In this document: piece after piece, positions 22,441 to 34,400 of the stretch
How positions within the stretch are numbered: position 1 is the stretch's first letter
How the letters are laid out: every line of letters starts with the position of its first letter
Assembly (NCBI RefSeq): GCF_019175385.1
Contig: NC_083339.1
Coordinates: 50,520,282-50,584,281 of the forward strand
Reading direction: 5' to 3'
Length of the DNA stretch: 64,000 nt
From: Lycium barbarum
Lineage: Eukaryota > Streptophyta > Magnoliopsida > Solanales > Solanaceae
Program-made: the position numbers and the translations under genes
Notes under the pieces: model-generated
What the model saw: the letters and a program-made list of their open reading frames with translations, nothing else
What the model was told of the DNA's origin: nothing
Databases searched by the model: none

Positions 22441-23674
22441 TCATCATATATGCTCATCATAGTATGCTTATCATAATATACTTATCATAATATGTTTATC
22501 ATAGTACATGCATAGGGCTCAAGAACAACTACACTTTATCGGGGTGACGTAAGGTCGTGATCCCCCGATTTCATTATGCAGCATTCTTTGACATTCTGCC
22601 TCACCTTGAAGGAACTAACATATAAGGTGAGTGTGAGCAATAATTAACATCATTATCATTATAGGATCATCATATCATACATTTTAGAATCTCTATACTT
22701 TAACTCATTATCACCATTATAGGACTCATAGCATATTTCTTATCTTGTATAGCTATTCATGGATATAGACTTTTAGCTTTCCGGAATGTAGGAATTCATG
22801 AAGAAAATAGGAAGTCATGCTTTAGGATTCATTCCATTAGAAAGAAAGGACTAGCCTCACATACCTTTGTCGTTTACTAATCTATCGCTTGCTTGTTCTC
22901 CTTTAGTGCGTACGTTCTACCTTCAAGAGAATTTGTATCGACATTAGCTAGCGATTATAAAAACAGATTACTAACGCTAGAGAAAATTGGACAACATTTC
23001 CTTTCGTTTATGCAACTCTTCCCATATTCTATATCAACTCTCAAGCGTTCATAACAACATTCTCAATATGATAGACAACACTCATCATTCATTTACAATA
23101 TCCGTATTTCACAATTTGTCTTCAATTTCTCCATAATCATGGCCATGGTTCATTGTTGCATTTTCTCACATAGGATACTTATTCCATGTTCTAAATGTCA
23201 TTCATAACATTTTTTTTGTAATCACAAATTATCAGTGATCATGGCTCAATTCCAACCTTTACTCAACAATGCTACTATTCACACTTTCATGACCCATTTC
23301 TTACATCCTTCTATAATCCAAGTGTTTCAACTTTTCCATACCCTAAATAACATGTAAATGCGATAAAACTTACCTTAGATGTTGTAGGAACAAGCCTTGA
23401 GTGGTATTACTCTTCTTGCACCAAAACCCTAGTTTGCTTCTCTTGAAATTTCTTAACTTGGATGAACTTTGATGAGTTTCATACACTTGATTCACTTGGA
23501 TTCTTGATATTGATCTTTGATTTCCTTTGTTTTCTTGTAGATGAAGAGTGGAGAATATTCTAGAGGTTTCTAGAGAGAAGTAACATGGGAATGAAATGAA
23601 TTAATGAGCTTGGGTCTCCTTTTTAATGACTTAAAATCTGATTCGATATGAACAGTAGTTGAAGTGTACAGTGG

Positions 23675-23945
23675 TCGTAAACCCAGTTTACGGTCCGTAT
23701 TCCAGTTTACGGTCCGTATTCTGCGGGCGTATTTAAGCATATCAGAACCAGAAAGGTAGGCTGAGGACATGGTGGTTTACGACTCAGTTTACGGGCCGTA
23801 TTTCAGTTTACGATCCGTATTTCAAGTCATTTTTAACCATTCAAGTCTTTGGCAGAAAATTAAAGTTTTGTGAGTCGAAATCCGACATGGCAATTTACGG
23901 CCCGTAAACTACTTTACGGTCCGTATTTGATTTTACGATCGACTG
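23675..23945 (-). promoter_or_regulatory. Cluster of TACGGNCCGTA palindromes in LTR D
   Basis: Six copies of an 11-bp palindrome (TACGGTCCGTA three times, plus TACGGGCCGTA, TACGGCCCGTA and TACGATCCGTA) within 270 bp, often preceded by CAGTT or followed by TTTCAGTT. The cluster lies in the first 500 bp of the LTR, that is U3, where enhancers are expected. Sister LTR J keeps a matching cluster (54478-54745). Palindromic, repeated and conserved between copies; a transcription-factor role is inference. Confidence 0.55.
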
Positions 23946-24150
23946 GGCCGAAATGCAAATCTGCAACTTTCACGTCTTCCAAACCTATAATTAGTCATTG
24001 TGGAGCATAACCTATGTCTTATTCCCATTGCCTTTGAAATCTTACTTCGGGTCGTCAAACGTTATTCCCTTCTGATTAAAACATCGTATACTCGTATTCT
24101 TCGTTAGTCTATTCATTGTACGTTCACGGGGAAATTTTCGAAGTGTAACA

Positions 24151-24348
24151 TTCTTCCCCCCTTTTGGAACATTCGTCCTCGAATGTTAAGTCATCGGGGA
24201 TTCTAGAAAAATTTCGCCAGACCCTGTAATATGGCACTACCATCCTGTCACAACAACCCATAACATCATTGCCTCATAGGGCCACAACACAATAGCGCAT
24301 AAATTAGCCACACACGACCCATAAGCATAGAAAGGAAGCATACGTACC
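24151..24348 (-). other. Polypurine tract and 3' untranslated stretch of D
   Basis: On the minus strand CAAAAGGGGGGAAGAA (24151-24166) abuts the LTR start, preceded by ACATTCGAGGACGAATGTT-type DNA. The remaining 180 bp up to the pol stop are non-coding and similar to 54067-54255 of J. Confidence 0.8.
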
Positions 24349-25469
24349 TCATAGTGTTAGTGTCTCACCTTCAATCTCTCCTGGGGGTTGGAATAAATAG
24401 GGGTACTTGGACTTCATACTCTCTTCCGCTTCCCAAGTCATTTCTTTTCGGTTGTAGTTTCGCCACAAGACTTTGACTAAAGCTACTCCTTTATTTCGAA
24501 GTCTCCGCACTTGCCTGTCTAGAATAGCAATAGGCACTTTTTCATAGGTTAGCTTTTCTGTTACTTGCACATCATCTATCGGGACAATCTTTGTGAGATC
24601 TCCAACACACTTGCGGAACATTGAAACATGGAAGACTGGATAGACTGATTCAAGCTCCGAAGGCAAGTCCAATTCATAGGCGACATGACCCACCTTGCGG
24701 ATAATTTTATAGGGTCCAATATATCTAGGACTTAACTTCACTCTCTTGCCAAATCTCATCACCCCTTTCATTGGCGACACTTTCAAAAATACCCAATCAT
24801 CAACCTGGAATTCCAAGTCTCGTCGGCGATTGTCCGCATAAGACTTTTGGCGACTTTGGGCTGTCAACAATCGATCTCGGATCACCTTAACTTTTTCCAC
24901 CGCTTGCTGAATCAATTCGGGGCCTACTAGCTATTCTTCTCCTATTTCAAACCATTCGATTGGGGATCTAGATTTCCTCCCATATAGAGCTTCGTATGGA
25001 GCCATTTGAATGCTGCAATGGTAGCTATTGTTGTATGTGAATTCGATTAGCGGCAAATGATCGTCCCAACTACTACCGAAATCCAGTACATACGCTCGTA
25101 GCATATCTTCCAAGGTCTGAATAGTGCGCTCGGCTTGTCCATCGGTCTGCGGATGAAATGTCGTGCTAAGCTTGACTTGAGTGCCTAGACCTTCTTGAAA
25201 GGACTTCCAGAACTTAGCTGTGAACTGTGCTCCTCTATCTGTGATAATAGATAATGGTTACCATGGAGTCGCACAATTTCTTTGAGATACAACCTCGCAT
25301 AGTCTTCTGTTGAGTACGTGGTTCTAACTGGAAGAAAATGGGCTGCTTTCGTCAACCTATCCACGATCACCCATATAGAATCATACTTGCCACGGGAACG
25401 AGGTAACCCCACAATAAAATCCATGTTGATTACTTCCCACTTCCAAGTAGGGATTTCCATTGCTTGCAA
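24349..25469 (-). pseudogene. pol: D integrase with C-terminal chromodomain (broken)
   Basis: Read from 25469 leftward: the integrase core begins (NMDFIVGLPRSRGKYDSIWV, first Asp), is shifted by a one-base deletion near 25259 relative to J, then continues through [19 protein letters not shown] (catalytic Glu). A TAG at 24931-24933 replaces a Gln codon present in J. After it come the integrase C-terminal GPY-type module (RYIGPYKIIRKVGHVAYEL) and the chromodomain (VKVLWRNYNRKEMTWEAEE). The chromodomain defines chromoviruses and targets integration to modified histones. One frameshift and one stop: non-functional. Confidence 0.88.
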
Positions 25470-26449
25470 TAAGCCTCCTGGCTTTTGATGTTCAATCTTT
25501 ACCTATTGGCAATTTGGACATTGGGCTACAAATTCTGCTATATCTCTCTTCATGCCGTCCCACCAATATATTTGTTTAAGGTCATGATACATCTTGGTTG
25601 CACCTGGGTGAATAGAATACCGGGAACAATGTGCTTCTTCTAGAATTCGTCGGCGTAATTCTGCCACGTTCGGCACACATAACCTACCTCGGTATCTAAG
25701 AATTCCATCCGTAGAAACTTCAAATGAAGACTTCTCTTTTCCATGAGATGTGTCTCTGTAATGACACAATTGAGGATCTTCATATTGTTGTTCTTTCACT
25801 TCTATATTCAAAGATGAAACTGTAGGATCGTTAATGCCAATCCTTGCACTATCCGAATCAATTACACGCACTCCAAGATTAGCTAGTTGACGGAGCTCAT
25901 GAATCATCTCTTTCCTTTTCGGAGGAACTTCGCATAAACTGCCCATTGATCGGCGGCTAAGCGTATCGGCTACTACATTCGCTTTTTCGGGGTGGTACCA
26001 AATATTCACATCATAATCTTTCAACAATTCCAACCACCGCCTCTGCCGCAGGTTCAACTCCTTTTGCTTGAAAATGTACTGAAGACTTTTGTGATCTGTA
26101 TAGATATCAACGTGCACACCATACAAGTAATGTCTCCACATTTTTAAGGCATGAATAACCGCGGCCAATTCAAGATCATGAGTTGGGTTGTTCTGTTCAT
26201 GTTTCCGCAATTTCCTTGAAGCATAAGCAATAACTCTACCATGCTGCATCAATACGCATCCTAATCCCACACCGGAAGCGTCACAATACACAACATAGCC
26301 ATCTGACCCTTCTGGAAGTGTTAAGATCGGAGCTGAGGTCAATCTGTCTTTCAACTCCTGGAAGCTGCGTTCACAAACATCGCTCCATTGAAATTTAGCC
26401 GACTTCTGGGTTAGCTTCGTCAATGGGGCTGAAATAGATCAAAAGCCCT
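25470..26449 (-). pseudogene. pol: D RNase H and integrase zinc-binding domain (broken)
   Basis: The 306-codon stretch at 25503-26423 holds RNase H ([43 protein letters not shown]) and the integrase HHCC domain (HPGATKMYHDLK ... CPNCQ). It ends at a TAG in CQ*VKIEHQ where J has Gln. At its start, near 26434, a TGA lies in the RT-RNase H connector. Just beyond, about 50 bp are deleted relative to E between KTW and YYRRF, shifting the frame. Confidence 0.85.
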
Positions 26450-27345
26450 CTACGAATCTTCTATAATAATCCAAGTCTTCACAACTTCAATTTTCCGAGT
26501 GTCGACTCGACTGCCATCATCTGAAATAACATGGCCCAGAAATGTTACAGAATTTAGCCAAAACTCGCACTTTGAAAATTTTGCATATAACTCTCGGGCT
26601 CGAAGAATGCCAAGAACGATATGTAAATGATCTGCATGTTCTGATTCTATGCGAGAGTATACCAAGATATCATCGATGAATACTATCATGAATAAATCCA
26701 AGAGTGGCCTGAATACATTATTCATCGAATTCATAAACACGGCCGGAGCATTAGTCAACCCAAACGACACCACTCGAAATTCATAGTGGCCATATCTCGT
26801 TCTGAATCTTGTTTTGGGAATATCCGCTTCTTTAACTCTCACTTGATGATAACCCGATCTCAAGTCTATTTTTGAAAACCACTTGGCACCATGTAGCTGA
26901 TCAAATAAATCATCAATCCTCGGAAGAGGATATTTGTTCTTTATCGTCACCTTGTTCAATTGCCTATAATCGATGCACATTCGTAGGGATCCGTCTTTCT
27001 TTCTCACGAACAAGACTGGGTCTAATAAACCCCTTTTCAAGCAAATCTTTCAGCTGTGCCTTTAGCTCTTTCAATTCTGCCGGAGCCATTTGATACGGAG
27101 GAATAGAAATAGGCTTGCTGTCCGGCAACACATCAATAGCAAAATCAATCTCCCGCTCGGGAGGAAGGCCTGGAAGCTCTTCCGGGAACACATCCGGAAA
27201 TTCATTCACTACCGGAACTGATTAGAAAGTTGGCGACTTTGCCTCGGTGTCATGAACCCGAACTAAGTGATAAATATAGCCCTTGGCTATCATCTTCCTT
27301 GCCTTAAGGTAGGAAATAAACCTACCTCTTGGAGATGCGACCAAG
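26450..27345 (-). pseudogene. pol: D reverse transcriptase and protease-RT linker (broken)
   Basis: 27209 leftward encodes [19 protein letters not shown], the conserved linker, then [20 protein letters not shown]. About 20 bp including the SPWGAP motif are missing near 27025, shifting the frame into the RT core ([42 protein letters not shown] and the catalytic [11 protein letters not shown]). A TAA near 27230 replaces a Gln codon. The palm aspartates are present, but deletions prevent function. The linker is cut at about 27345 by foreign DNA. Confidence 0.86.
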
Positions 27346-27655
27346 CCGAGCCACTAGTAAAGTAAGCCCTTCCCACGTGTCAAGTTTGATATGAATAAAT
27401 GAACGCAGCCTCAACCAGAGAGATCAACCTGCGCCTTGTTGGAAAAGCTCAAACAACGACTGGGGAATTCTCAAGCTATGGGTCTTCCAATCCATCTTTG
27501 TGAGAAACCATTTTTCCTATATAGGTAGGGGCAAGAGAAAGAAGCAGGAATGGTACCAATGGCGCGGATTCCTATTTCTTTTTTTCCAACTGGGATTAGT
27601 GAGACCCGAAAGGTCATGGCACAAAATCTAAGACACTGTTAGGTGACCTGCCATC
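27346..27655. other. Foreign 310-bp segment inserted in D pol
   Basis: To its left D encodes VASPRGRFISYLK (minus strand). To the right of the gap D resumes with EPVLDWKG. Comparison with E (AIEWLGNTASLRGKFISYL) indicates these parts should be almost adjacent, so this segment plus the gap is extra. It resembles no retrotransposon here. Its texture (balanced GC, sentence-like purine blocks such as AAAGAAGCAGGAATGGTACC) reminds me of plant mitochondrial DNA, a weak impression. It could be organelle-derived DNA (NUMT), filler from break repair or a scaffold error. Confidence 0.45.
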
Positions 27656-27814
27656 NNNNNNNNNNNNNNNNNNNNNNNNNNNNNNNNNNNNNNNNNNNNN
27701 NNNNNNNNNNNNNNNNNNNNNNNNNNNNNNNNNNNNNNNNNNNNNNNNNNNNNNNNNNNNNNNNNNNNNNNNNNNNNNNNNNNNNNNNNNNNNNNNNNNN
27801 NNNNNNNNNNNNNN
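27656..27814. other. Assembly gap (159 N)
   Basis: Unknown bases from 27656 to 27814. Apparent ORFs spanning them are meaningless. Since the flanks should be contiguous D coding sequence, the gap hides the right-hand junction of the foreign segment. Confidence 0.99.
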
Positions 27815-28057
27815 TTACCCTTCCAGTCAAGCACGGGCTCTCCCGGAAATTGGAATCGAACTACTTTCAACCGGCAATCGACATTAGCATAACATGATGC
27901 CAACCAATCCATACCCATAATCACATTGAATTCTAACATTTCCAATTCAATCAAATCAGCTTTGGTCTGGCGATCACATATCACAATTACACAATTTTTA
28001 TACACTTGTCTAGCTATCACGGGATCACCAACCGGAGTAGATACTTCAAAAGGTTTG
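27815..28057 (-). pseudogene. pol: D protease C-terminal half (truncated)
   Basis: Encodes VSTPVGDPVIARQVYKNC and NVIMGMDWLASCYANVDCR, the end of the retroviral-type aspartic protease and its downstream region. The catalytic DSG motif would lie to the right and is lost: element E begins at 28058. GTTTG (28053-28057) is the presumed target-site copy for E. Confidence 0.85.
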
Positions 28058-28176
28058 TGTCACGACCCAGCCCCGTGGGCCATGACTAGTCCCCGAGCTG
28101 GACACTCATATGTACCTGTCAAACATTATCGGACTGATACCATAGGTCCTCAATTAATCACATCGTAATAACATAC

Positions 28177-28332
28177 GCAAGCCGACAAGGCTGCCACTAC
28201 AAACCAGAATATTACGTAAGCCGACAAGGCTGCCACTACATACCAATATACTACGCAAGCCGACAAGGCTGTCACTACGAAAAGATAATATATGCAAGCC
28301 GGCAAGGCTGCTACAACAATAGAACATCCATA
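28177..28332 (-). repeat. 39-bp minisatellite in LTR E
   Basis: Four units of GCAAGCCGACAAGGCTGCC start at 28177, 28216, 28255 and 28294, an exact 39-bp period. The 5' LTR of E keeps the same four-unit array (about 39210-39365). Confidence 0.9.
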
Positions 28333-28805
28333 ATAACCATATAGACACAACAGATCAAGTCTGAATACGACCCACATACATGTCTACAGACCTCTAAGAG
28401 TGTCAGCAGTGAAATATGACGGGACAGGGCCCCGTCATACCCCTAGACAAACATATACATATATACAACAGAAGATCTATACCAAAATCTAGGCTCCGGA
28501 ACAACGGAGCTCTCCAAGACAGCAAAAAGGGAATCCTAAGCTGGCGGATCACCAAAGCGAGTATTTGCACCTGCGGGCATGAAACGCAGCCCCCCGAAGA
28601 AAGGGGGTCAGTACGGAATATGTACTGAGTATATAAAGCATGAAATACAGTAAAAAGGACCATAACTGAAATAAGGTGTGCAGAAAACAAGTACAATGTC
28701 CAGAATACCAAATACTTGCCCTTTGAAACATAAATCATGCATGTCAGTATCATATATCATATCAGGCCCCTTGTGGGACCCGGTAAACATGGTCGCCACC
28801 CCGTC

Positions 28806-28946
28806 TTTGGCGCCATAACACAGCATAACACCATAGCACGACATAACTCCATAAACACAGCATAACCCCACAACACAGCATAATTCCATAAACACAGCAT
28901 AACCCCATAACACAACATAACTCCATAAACACAGCATAACCCCATC
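28806..28946 (-). repeat. 37-bp minisatellite (CATAAC array) in LTR E
   Basis: ATAACTCCATAAACACAGC-type units start at 28843, 28880 and 28917 (period 37) with partial units to the left. It is present in the 5' LTR at about 39846-39976. On the minus strand it produces repetitive Cys/Val/Leu/Tyr ORFs with no domain. Confidence 0.85.
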
Positions 28947-30610
28947 ATATATATATATGTATATCATATTCTAGCCCTCTAGTGAGGGACTCGGGGAACA
29001 ATGCAGTGAGATTGTGCGCGATAACATATCCTGGCCCGGGACTCAGTGAAAGACATATTGAGACATGCACGAGTGGAGTAGTGAGCAACCATACGCAAAT
29101 TAAAACATTTTCAAAAGACTCAATGGAACAATCAAAACGAACTGTCATTTGAAAATCAGGACAATAGTCATATCAAATACCTTTCAGATGTCACTGTGGA
29201 TTATATCAGAATAGAACTTCTGGAATCATATATATACGTATCAGGGTATATCAAAGACTCAATGGAATAATAGTCCTATGTCAACATAGTATGAACATCT
29301 CATAGAAGTCTGGACATTAGTTATCATAAAGTTCCTAAGAATTGGAACTGATATACATCGACTATTATCCAACGTACAGAAAACTGAAGAGGGAAGCTCA
29401 ATCACTTAAGAGTTCTAACGTCAAGAAGTGAATAAGAATCATAAATCACACTCAAAACTTATGAATAGAATTATCCCAAAGTTCATATAATTCATCGGTT
29501 AGATCTAAGACATGCCAAAAGAAAGAAGGGACAGCTTTACATTCCTCTTTTAGCCTATTTAATATAAGAGTAACGTTATCGTTAGTAACTATATTTTCTA
29601 GTTCGTAAATCCGTAGGCCGTCACTTATAGAACTTATTCTTTAACTTATATTTCTCGTTTAGGGTTTTTCATTATTCAAGGACTTAACGAAAATCGGGCA
29701 GCGTTTCCCCTATATATTCGCCTAACCCGAATTTCCAATTACCCTCCTGTTAACACAGAAACACCAACAACAACATATGGATATAGTCATATCTTCAATT
29801 CTTTCAATTCAGTAAGAATAACAACATGTTCATATCAACACAACTTTAACCTTATATCTAATCCCTTCATTCCTTTACCATATAATTCATGATAACATCA
29901 ACTATGTTGTCACTAAAAAATAAATTCACCATGCCTAATTAAAGCAGCCCCCTACACGGCTCAATTTACATTTCAACATCAACATATACAACTTCTTACA
30001 CTCATCACACTTTTACCAATTTATACAAGTTTAAATTGTCTCCAAAACGTGTAAAAAAAAAAGATTAGCTCTTACCTTGATAAGCTTGGCTCCTTAATAT
30101 TGTTAATCCCTTGAATGTTCACAACACCACAACACTTTAATTTTTCTCCATCATCCTCTCAATGCTTGGCCAAAGCAGCCATGGCTGAGAGCTTTTTTTT
30201 TCTTTCTTCAATTTAATTGTTGTTCTTGTTTTGTGTTCAATTGCAATGTGAAGATATGACTCATTACCTCATTTGGTGATATACATATATGAGCCTCTTA
30301 GGCCCTACACGTGCCCCCCCTTATGTGTCATCTATTTTCCTTTTTTTTAATTAAAAATCAGGTGGGGCCCACTTTGGTAATTAATCTTAATTAATTTAAT
30401 TAATCACTAATTCTTGCTTAACAATCTAATCACAAATAATTAATCCCTAATCTCCAATAATATTTTTACACTAATTAAAATTTATAAACAATTTATGTTT
30501 TAATTTAAAATTGAAAATTAAAGATTTCTATTTCGTGTCCGAAATGATCCCGTCTTTAACTTGAGTCGATTCTCTTGCGAACAACTCGACGTATGAAACA
30601 GGATATAACT

Positions 30611-30666
30611 TCCTTCCCCCCCTTTAGAACATTCGTCCTCGAATGTTGAATTGGTCTCATAAGGTT
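30611..30666 (-). other. Polypurine tract of element E
   Basis: On the minus strand TAAAGGGGGGGAAGGA lies next to the LTR, after the inverted-repeat box ACATTCGAGGACGAATGT. The short remainder is 3' untranslated DNA. Confidence 0.85.
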
Positions 30667-31407
30667 CTATAAAAATTTTGGGGAAGTCGCCCTTATCGTC
30701 ATAACATATAGTTTCATCGGGCAATCAATATAATCAAGTGAGGAGTTTAAGTTACCTGTAGGCATAGGGATCAAGTAATGGTACTTGTTCTTCATCTCCT
30801 CCTCGGCTTCCCAAGTCATCTCTTCTCTATTGTTGTTTCGCCATAATACTTTGACGGAAGCCACGTCCTTAGTTCGCAACCTCCTAATCTGCCGATCAAG
30901 TATGACTATAGGCTGCTCCTCGTAGGATAACTCCTCTGTCACCTGGACATCATTTACGGGAAATACTCTGGAAGGATCGTCTATACATTTGCGAAGCATT
31001 GACACGTGAAAGACTGGATGCACTGCTTCCTAATCGGATGGTAGGTCCAACTCGTAGGCAACCCGGCCTACCCTACGGATAATCTGATACGGCCCAATGT
31101 ACCTCTGGCTTAGATTCCCTTTCTTGCTGAATCTCATGACACCTTTCATGGGTGACACCTTCAAGAACACCCAATCACTAACCTGAAATTCTAAGTGTCG
31201 ACGTCGATTATCTGTATATGATTTCTGTCGACTCTGAGCTGCCTGTAATCTATCCTGAATAAGCTTCACTTTATCGACAGCCTGCTAAACCAAATCTGGG
31301 CCTATTAATTTAGTCTCACCAATATCAAACCAGCCAATAGGCGACCTGCACTTCCTTCCACACAAGGCCTCATACGGCACCATCTGAATACTCGAATGGT
31401 AGCTAGA
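30667..31407 (-). pseudogene. pol: E integrase C-terminus and chromodomain
   Basis: Read leftward from 31407: SYHSSIQMVPYEALCGRKC (end of the core), LQAAQSRQKSYTDNRRRHLE, the GPY module (RYIGPYQIIRRVGRVAYEL), HPVFHVSMLRKC and the chromodomain (VKVLWRNNNREEMTWEAEE). Two TAG stops (31285-31287 and 31030-31032) each replace Gln codons judged from D and J. Otherwise one frame runs through 30667. The right edge is cut by LTR G within AYNN/SYHSS. Confidence 0.88.
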
Positions 31408-34400
31408 TGTTATATCCCGCATTTTGTACATTTGGATTATTTCAAGATAACTACGATAAGTTGAAGACAAGGCTATATTCCGGTTTTGACTTAACGCACA
31501 AGTTGCTTGTAAGTATTATTGGTATGGAAAATTAAGAAAGGCTAGGGGCAAAAAGGGAATTTCACAAGATGGTTCACGGTAATATTGAAGAAAGCTAAGG
31601 GAAAATTTAGAATTTGGAAAATAGTTTTTCATGAATTGCAAGACCAAAAAAAAAAGTGGGCTTGGAAATAAAAAGGGGCCATTTGGCCGTCCAAAACAAA
31701 TGGGCCAAGGCCCATGTGGAAGCAAAATAAATAAGACCCAAAAGATGACTAAGTCATCATATTATCACTTCCACTTAGAAGATTCAAGAAATTTGGAGAA
31801 GGCAAGAATTAAAAGGCCATTCGGCCAAGGGCAACCAAACAAGAACCTTGGAGAAAAATTGTTCAAAAAAATTAATTTCTACCAATTGAAAGGTCCCTAG
31901 CAAGGTGAAGTGGTCATTGGAGAAAGTAGAACATTTATTCTTGCAAGCTACAAATTCTATCCAAGTGAGAAGTTAAGGGAAAAAGGTAAGATTCAATCTT
32001 CTTTTATATGTTATGGATGGTTGTGTATGTTGTAGTATGTAGAAAGGAATGAAATTCATGAAAATATGGAAGTTGTGTGGTGGCCGTGTATATGTAGTGT
32101 GTGTGACCGTGTATGTGTGTGTGTGTAGGAATAATGACTCAATTATTTTATCTAGTGTTTTGGTTGATGTTATGGTGGATGCTATGTTGATAATGAAAGA
32201 TTGATGATTCTAGTGAAGTTGTGATGGTTGGAGAGTTGTTTTAGAAGTTAATGTGAATTGAAAATAGTGTTCTTGTAATTATGGAAGATAATGTTGTTAG
32301 TGTGTGAATTGTTGGTGTAGTTCATGAATGGGAATAGAAGAAATGTGTTGTTATTGTTCTTGTTGAATTTGGAAGGTTTCGGGTGAAGTAGTATGTTGAT
32401 TGGGTTGTTTTGAATGTTATGTGAATTGTTTGAAGCATTCTTGAATCATGCTAGAATGATTTTGGGTTAATACTTGAATGTGGGATCATTGGTGTTAGTT
32501 TGAATATATGTGGTTGAGTTGAATATAAATGAAAATGCGTCTTGAATTGATTGTTGAGATTGTTAGTGTGATTGTTGGTAATGTTGTTGATAATTTGGCC
32601 GAGTTAAATTCTCGGATTGTTGATTGTTGATTTGACCGAGTTGGATTCTCGGGGATGGTGTATTTACAGGGGAGATGCTGCCGAAATTTTGGCAGATTAT
32701 AAATGAATCCATTTGAAGAACTAAGACAAAGTATATGATAATGAGTCTAATGATTACGTCAATTCTCTTGAATGTAGACTAGCAAGATTGGACGAATAAG
32801 CGTAGCTAATTGGACGTGGAACAGGTATGTAAGGCTTACCCCTTCTTTCTTTTAGCATGTCCTAGAGCTAAGTAAGGTATGACATGACACGCACCTCGGG
32901 GTAACTCTACTCTTTGATTCCGAGTTTGGTTATGATGCCTATTCTCTTTTGTCATGAGCATGTTTCGTATGGTTGAGTCTATTGTATGATTACTAAATGA
33001 ATAAGCTACTTCATATGGTTTTGATATGTATCCGTGATTCCGAAACTCTGTTCGATATGTTTCCGAGGTTGTCTATGATTCTGATTCACTTCAGATATAA
33101 GTATGTCTGATATGATCGAGCTTATTATATGACTGAATAACGAGATAAGTATAAAGAATTGTGTTTCTAAAAGAGTTCTGTAAGTTTTAATGTCCCTAAC
33201 TTTCGTAGAAGATCTCGGATTTGCTTTGAAATGTTCGTAAAAGTTCTGTGGTAAAAATGTCCGTAACTTTCACGTACATATGGTTCTAAAAGCTCTATCT
33301 AATTTGATCCATAACGATATCCGAAAGGTACTTGATATGATTGTTTCTTTGATTTTTCAAAAATGGCTTCTGAAACGTTCGTAGAAGGTTCTGTACTTCA
33401 AACGCTCATAACTTTCTTATACTAAGTCGGATTGACCCGAAACTTATTTCTGAGCCTTCAGATGTCGGTAAGTATACTTATCTATTGAGTCTTGATTTAT
33501 GTGCATATGATTTCGCACTACTCTGTTCGTGCAAGCCTCAATATGTCTATTCACCGAGTCTCGGGCCGGGTATGTTATCATGCGCCTTCCTCTGCATTGT
33601 TCACCGCGTCTCTCTCCCTTGCGGGCCGGGTTTTGTTATATGTATATTTGTATATGATGATATGGGGATGGCGCCAGGATGGCACATGATGATTTTGTTT
33701 ACCGCGTTCCGCAATGGAGGGCCGGGATCTGTTATCTGCATATATGGTATGTGATTCTGACATGCATTGATAATTCTGTTCACCGCGTCCCTCACTAAAG
33801 GGCCGGGATATGTTACATGCATATATGATATATGACTTTGGCATCTGATGATTCTGTCCGCCGCGTCCCTTACTAGAGGGTCGGGATCTGTTATATGATT
33901 CTATTCACCGCGTCCCTCACGAGAGGGCCGGGATCTGTTATATGCATACATACGATATATGATTCTGATAGGCATGATTTGTGTTTGGAAAGTAAGCATT
34001 TTGGCCTTCTGTACCCTCTGTACTTTTTCTGACGTATGACTTCGGCATATACGATTATTGTTTTGAGAAATAATCATTCTGATATTCTGGATCTGCACTT
34101 TTTCTGACATATGACATCTGCATATACGATTTGTGATTGGAAAATAAGCGCTTTGGTAATCTGGATAATGTACTCACCCTCGTACTGTTTGTTTCGATTA
34201 TGGATCTATTTTCTGTACTTCATGCTTTACATGCTCAGTACATATTCCGTACTGACCCCCTTTCTTCGGGGGCTGCGTTTCATGCCACGCAGGTACACCC
34301 AGATGAGTAAAGGACATTGCTAGAAGATGCTTCAGCTGGATTGGCAACTCCATTTGCTCCTGGAGTGTTGCCGAGTCAGAGTATATGTACATTATAAATT

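Larger units (their letters stand above)
21620..24150 (-). repeat. 3' LTR of element D
   Basis: 2531 bp, on the minus strand from TGTTACACTTCGAAAATTT to GGGTCATGACA. Modules on the minus strand: TACGGNCCGTA cluster (23675-23945), donor CTAAG/GTAAGT (GT at 23372-23373), donor AAAG/GTATGT (22863-22864), repeated GCCCGTCCATATAGG units (22195-22440), a hairpin pair (22029-22065) and the palindrome GACGGG...CCCGTC (21886-21904). It matches LTR J (54272-56789) throughout. Confidence 0.88.
21620..28057 (-). mobile_element. Element D: chromovirus (3' LTR plus pol, truncated)
   Basis: A minus-strand Ty3/gypsy element with 3' LTR (21620-24150), polypurine tract and pol in the order integrase-chromodomain, RNase H, RT, protease when read left to right, that is, normal gypsy order on the minus strand. 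Its protease is cut at 28057 by element E, and the gag side and 5' LTR are not found. A sister copy, J, lies in the opposite orientation at 52005-56789. The chromodomain and integrase place it among Tekay/Del-type chromoviruses, which often integrate into heterochromatin. Confidence 0.88.
28058..30610 (-). repeat. 3' LTR of element E
   Basis: 2553 bp; plus-strand start TGTCACGACCCAGCCCCG. The outer end reads ATAACT where ATAACA is expected, so the terminal TG has mutated. It contains two minisatellites (28177-28332 and 28806-28946), the hairpin pair (28571-28607: CTGCG/CGCAG and CCCCCC/GGGGG) and GACGGGACAGGGCCCCGTC (28418-28436). It is the same family as LTR A. Long minus-strand ORFs here (for example 28608-28967) are minisatellite by-products. 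Confidence 0.87.

Noticed and set aside
26872..27093. Plus-strand ORFs over D, E and I pol (for example 26872-27093, 37232-37468, 48024-48350)
   Set aside because: Antisense shadows of RT/protease coding sequence; no domain in that frame.
27628..28020. ORFs spanning the N gap
   Set aside because: The central part is unknown bases; only the protease segment right of the gap is real.
28177..28332. Regular direct repeats that could suggest a CRISPR array
   Set aside because: Units are whole tandem repeats without unique spacers, in a eukaryotic LTR.
28608..28967. Minus-strand ORFs with repetitive Cys/Val/Leu/Tyr (also 39641-39970)
   Set aside because: They translate the CATAAC minisatellite of the E LTRs, and the composition follows the DNA repeat. 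No domain.
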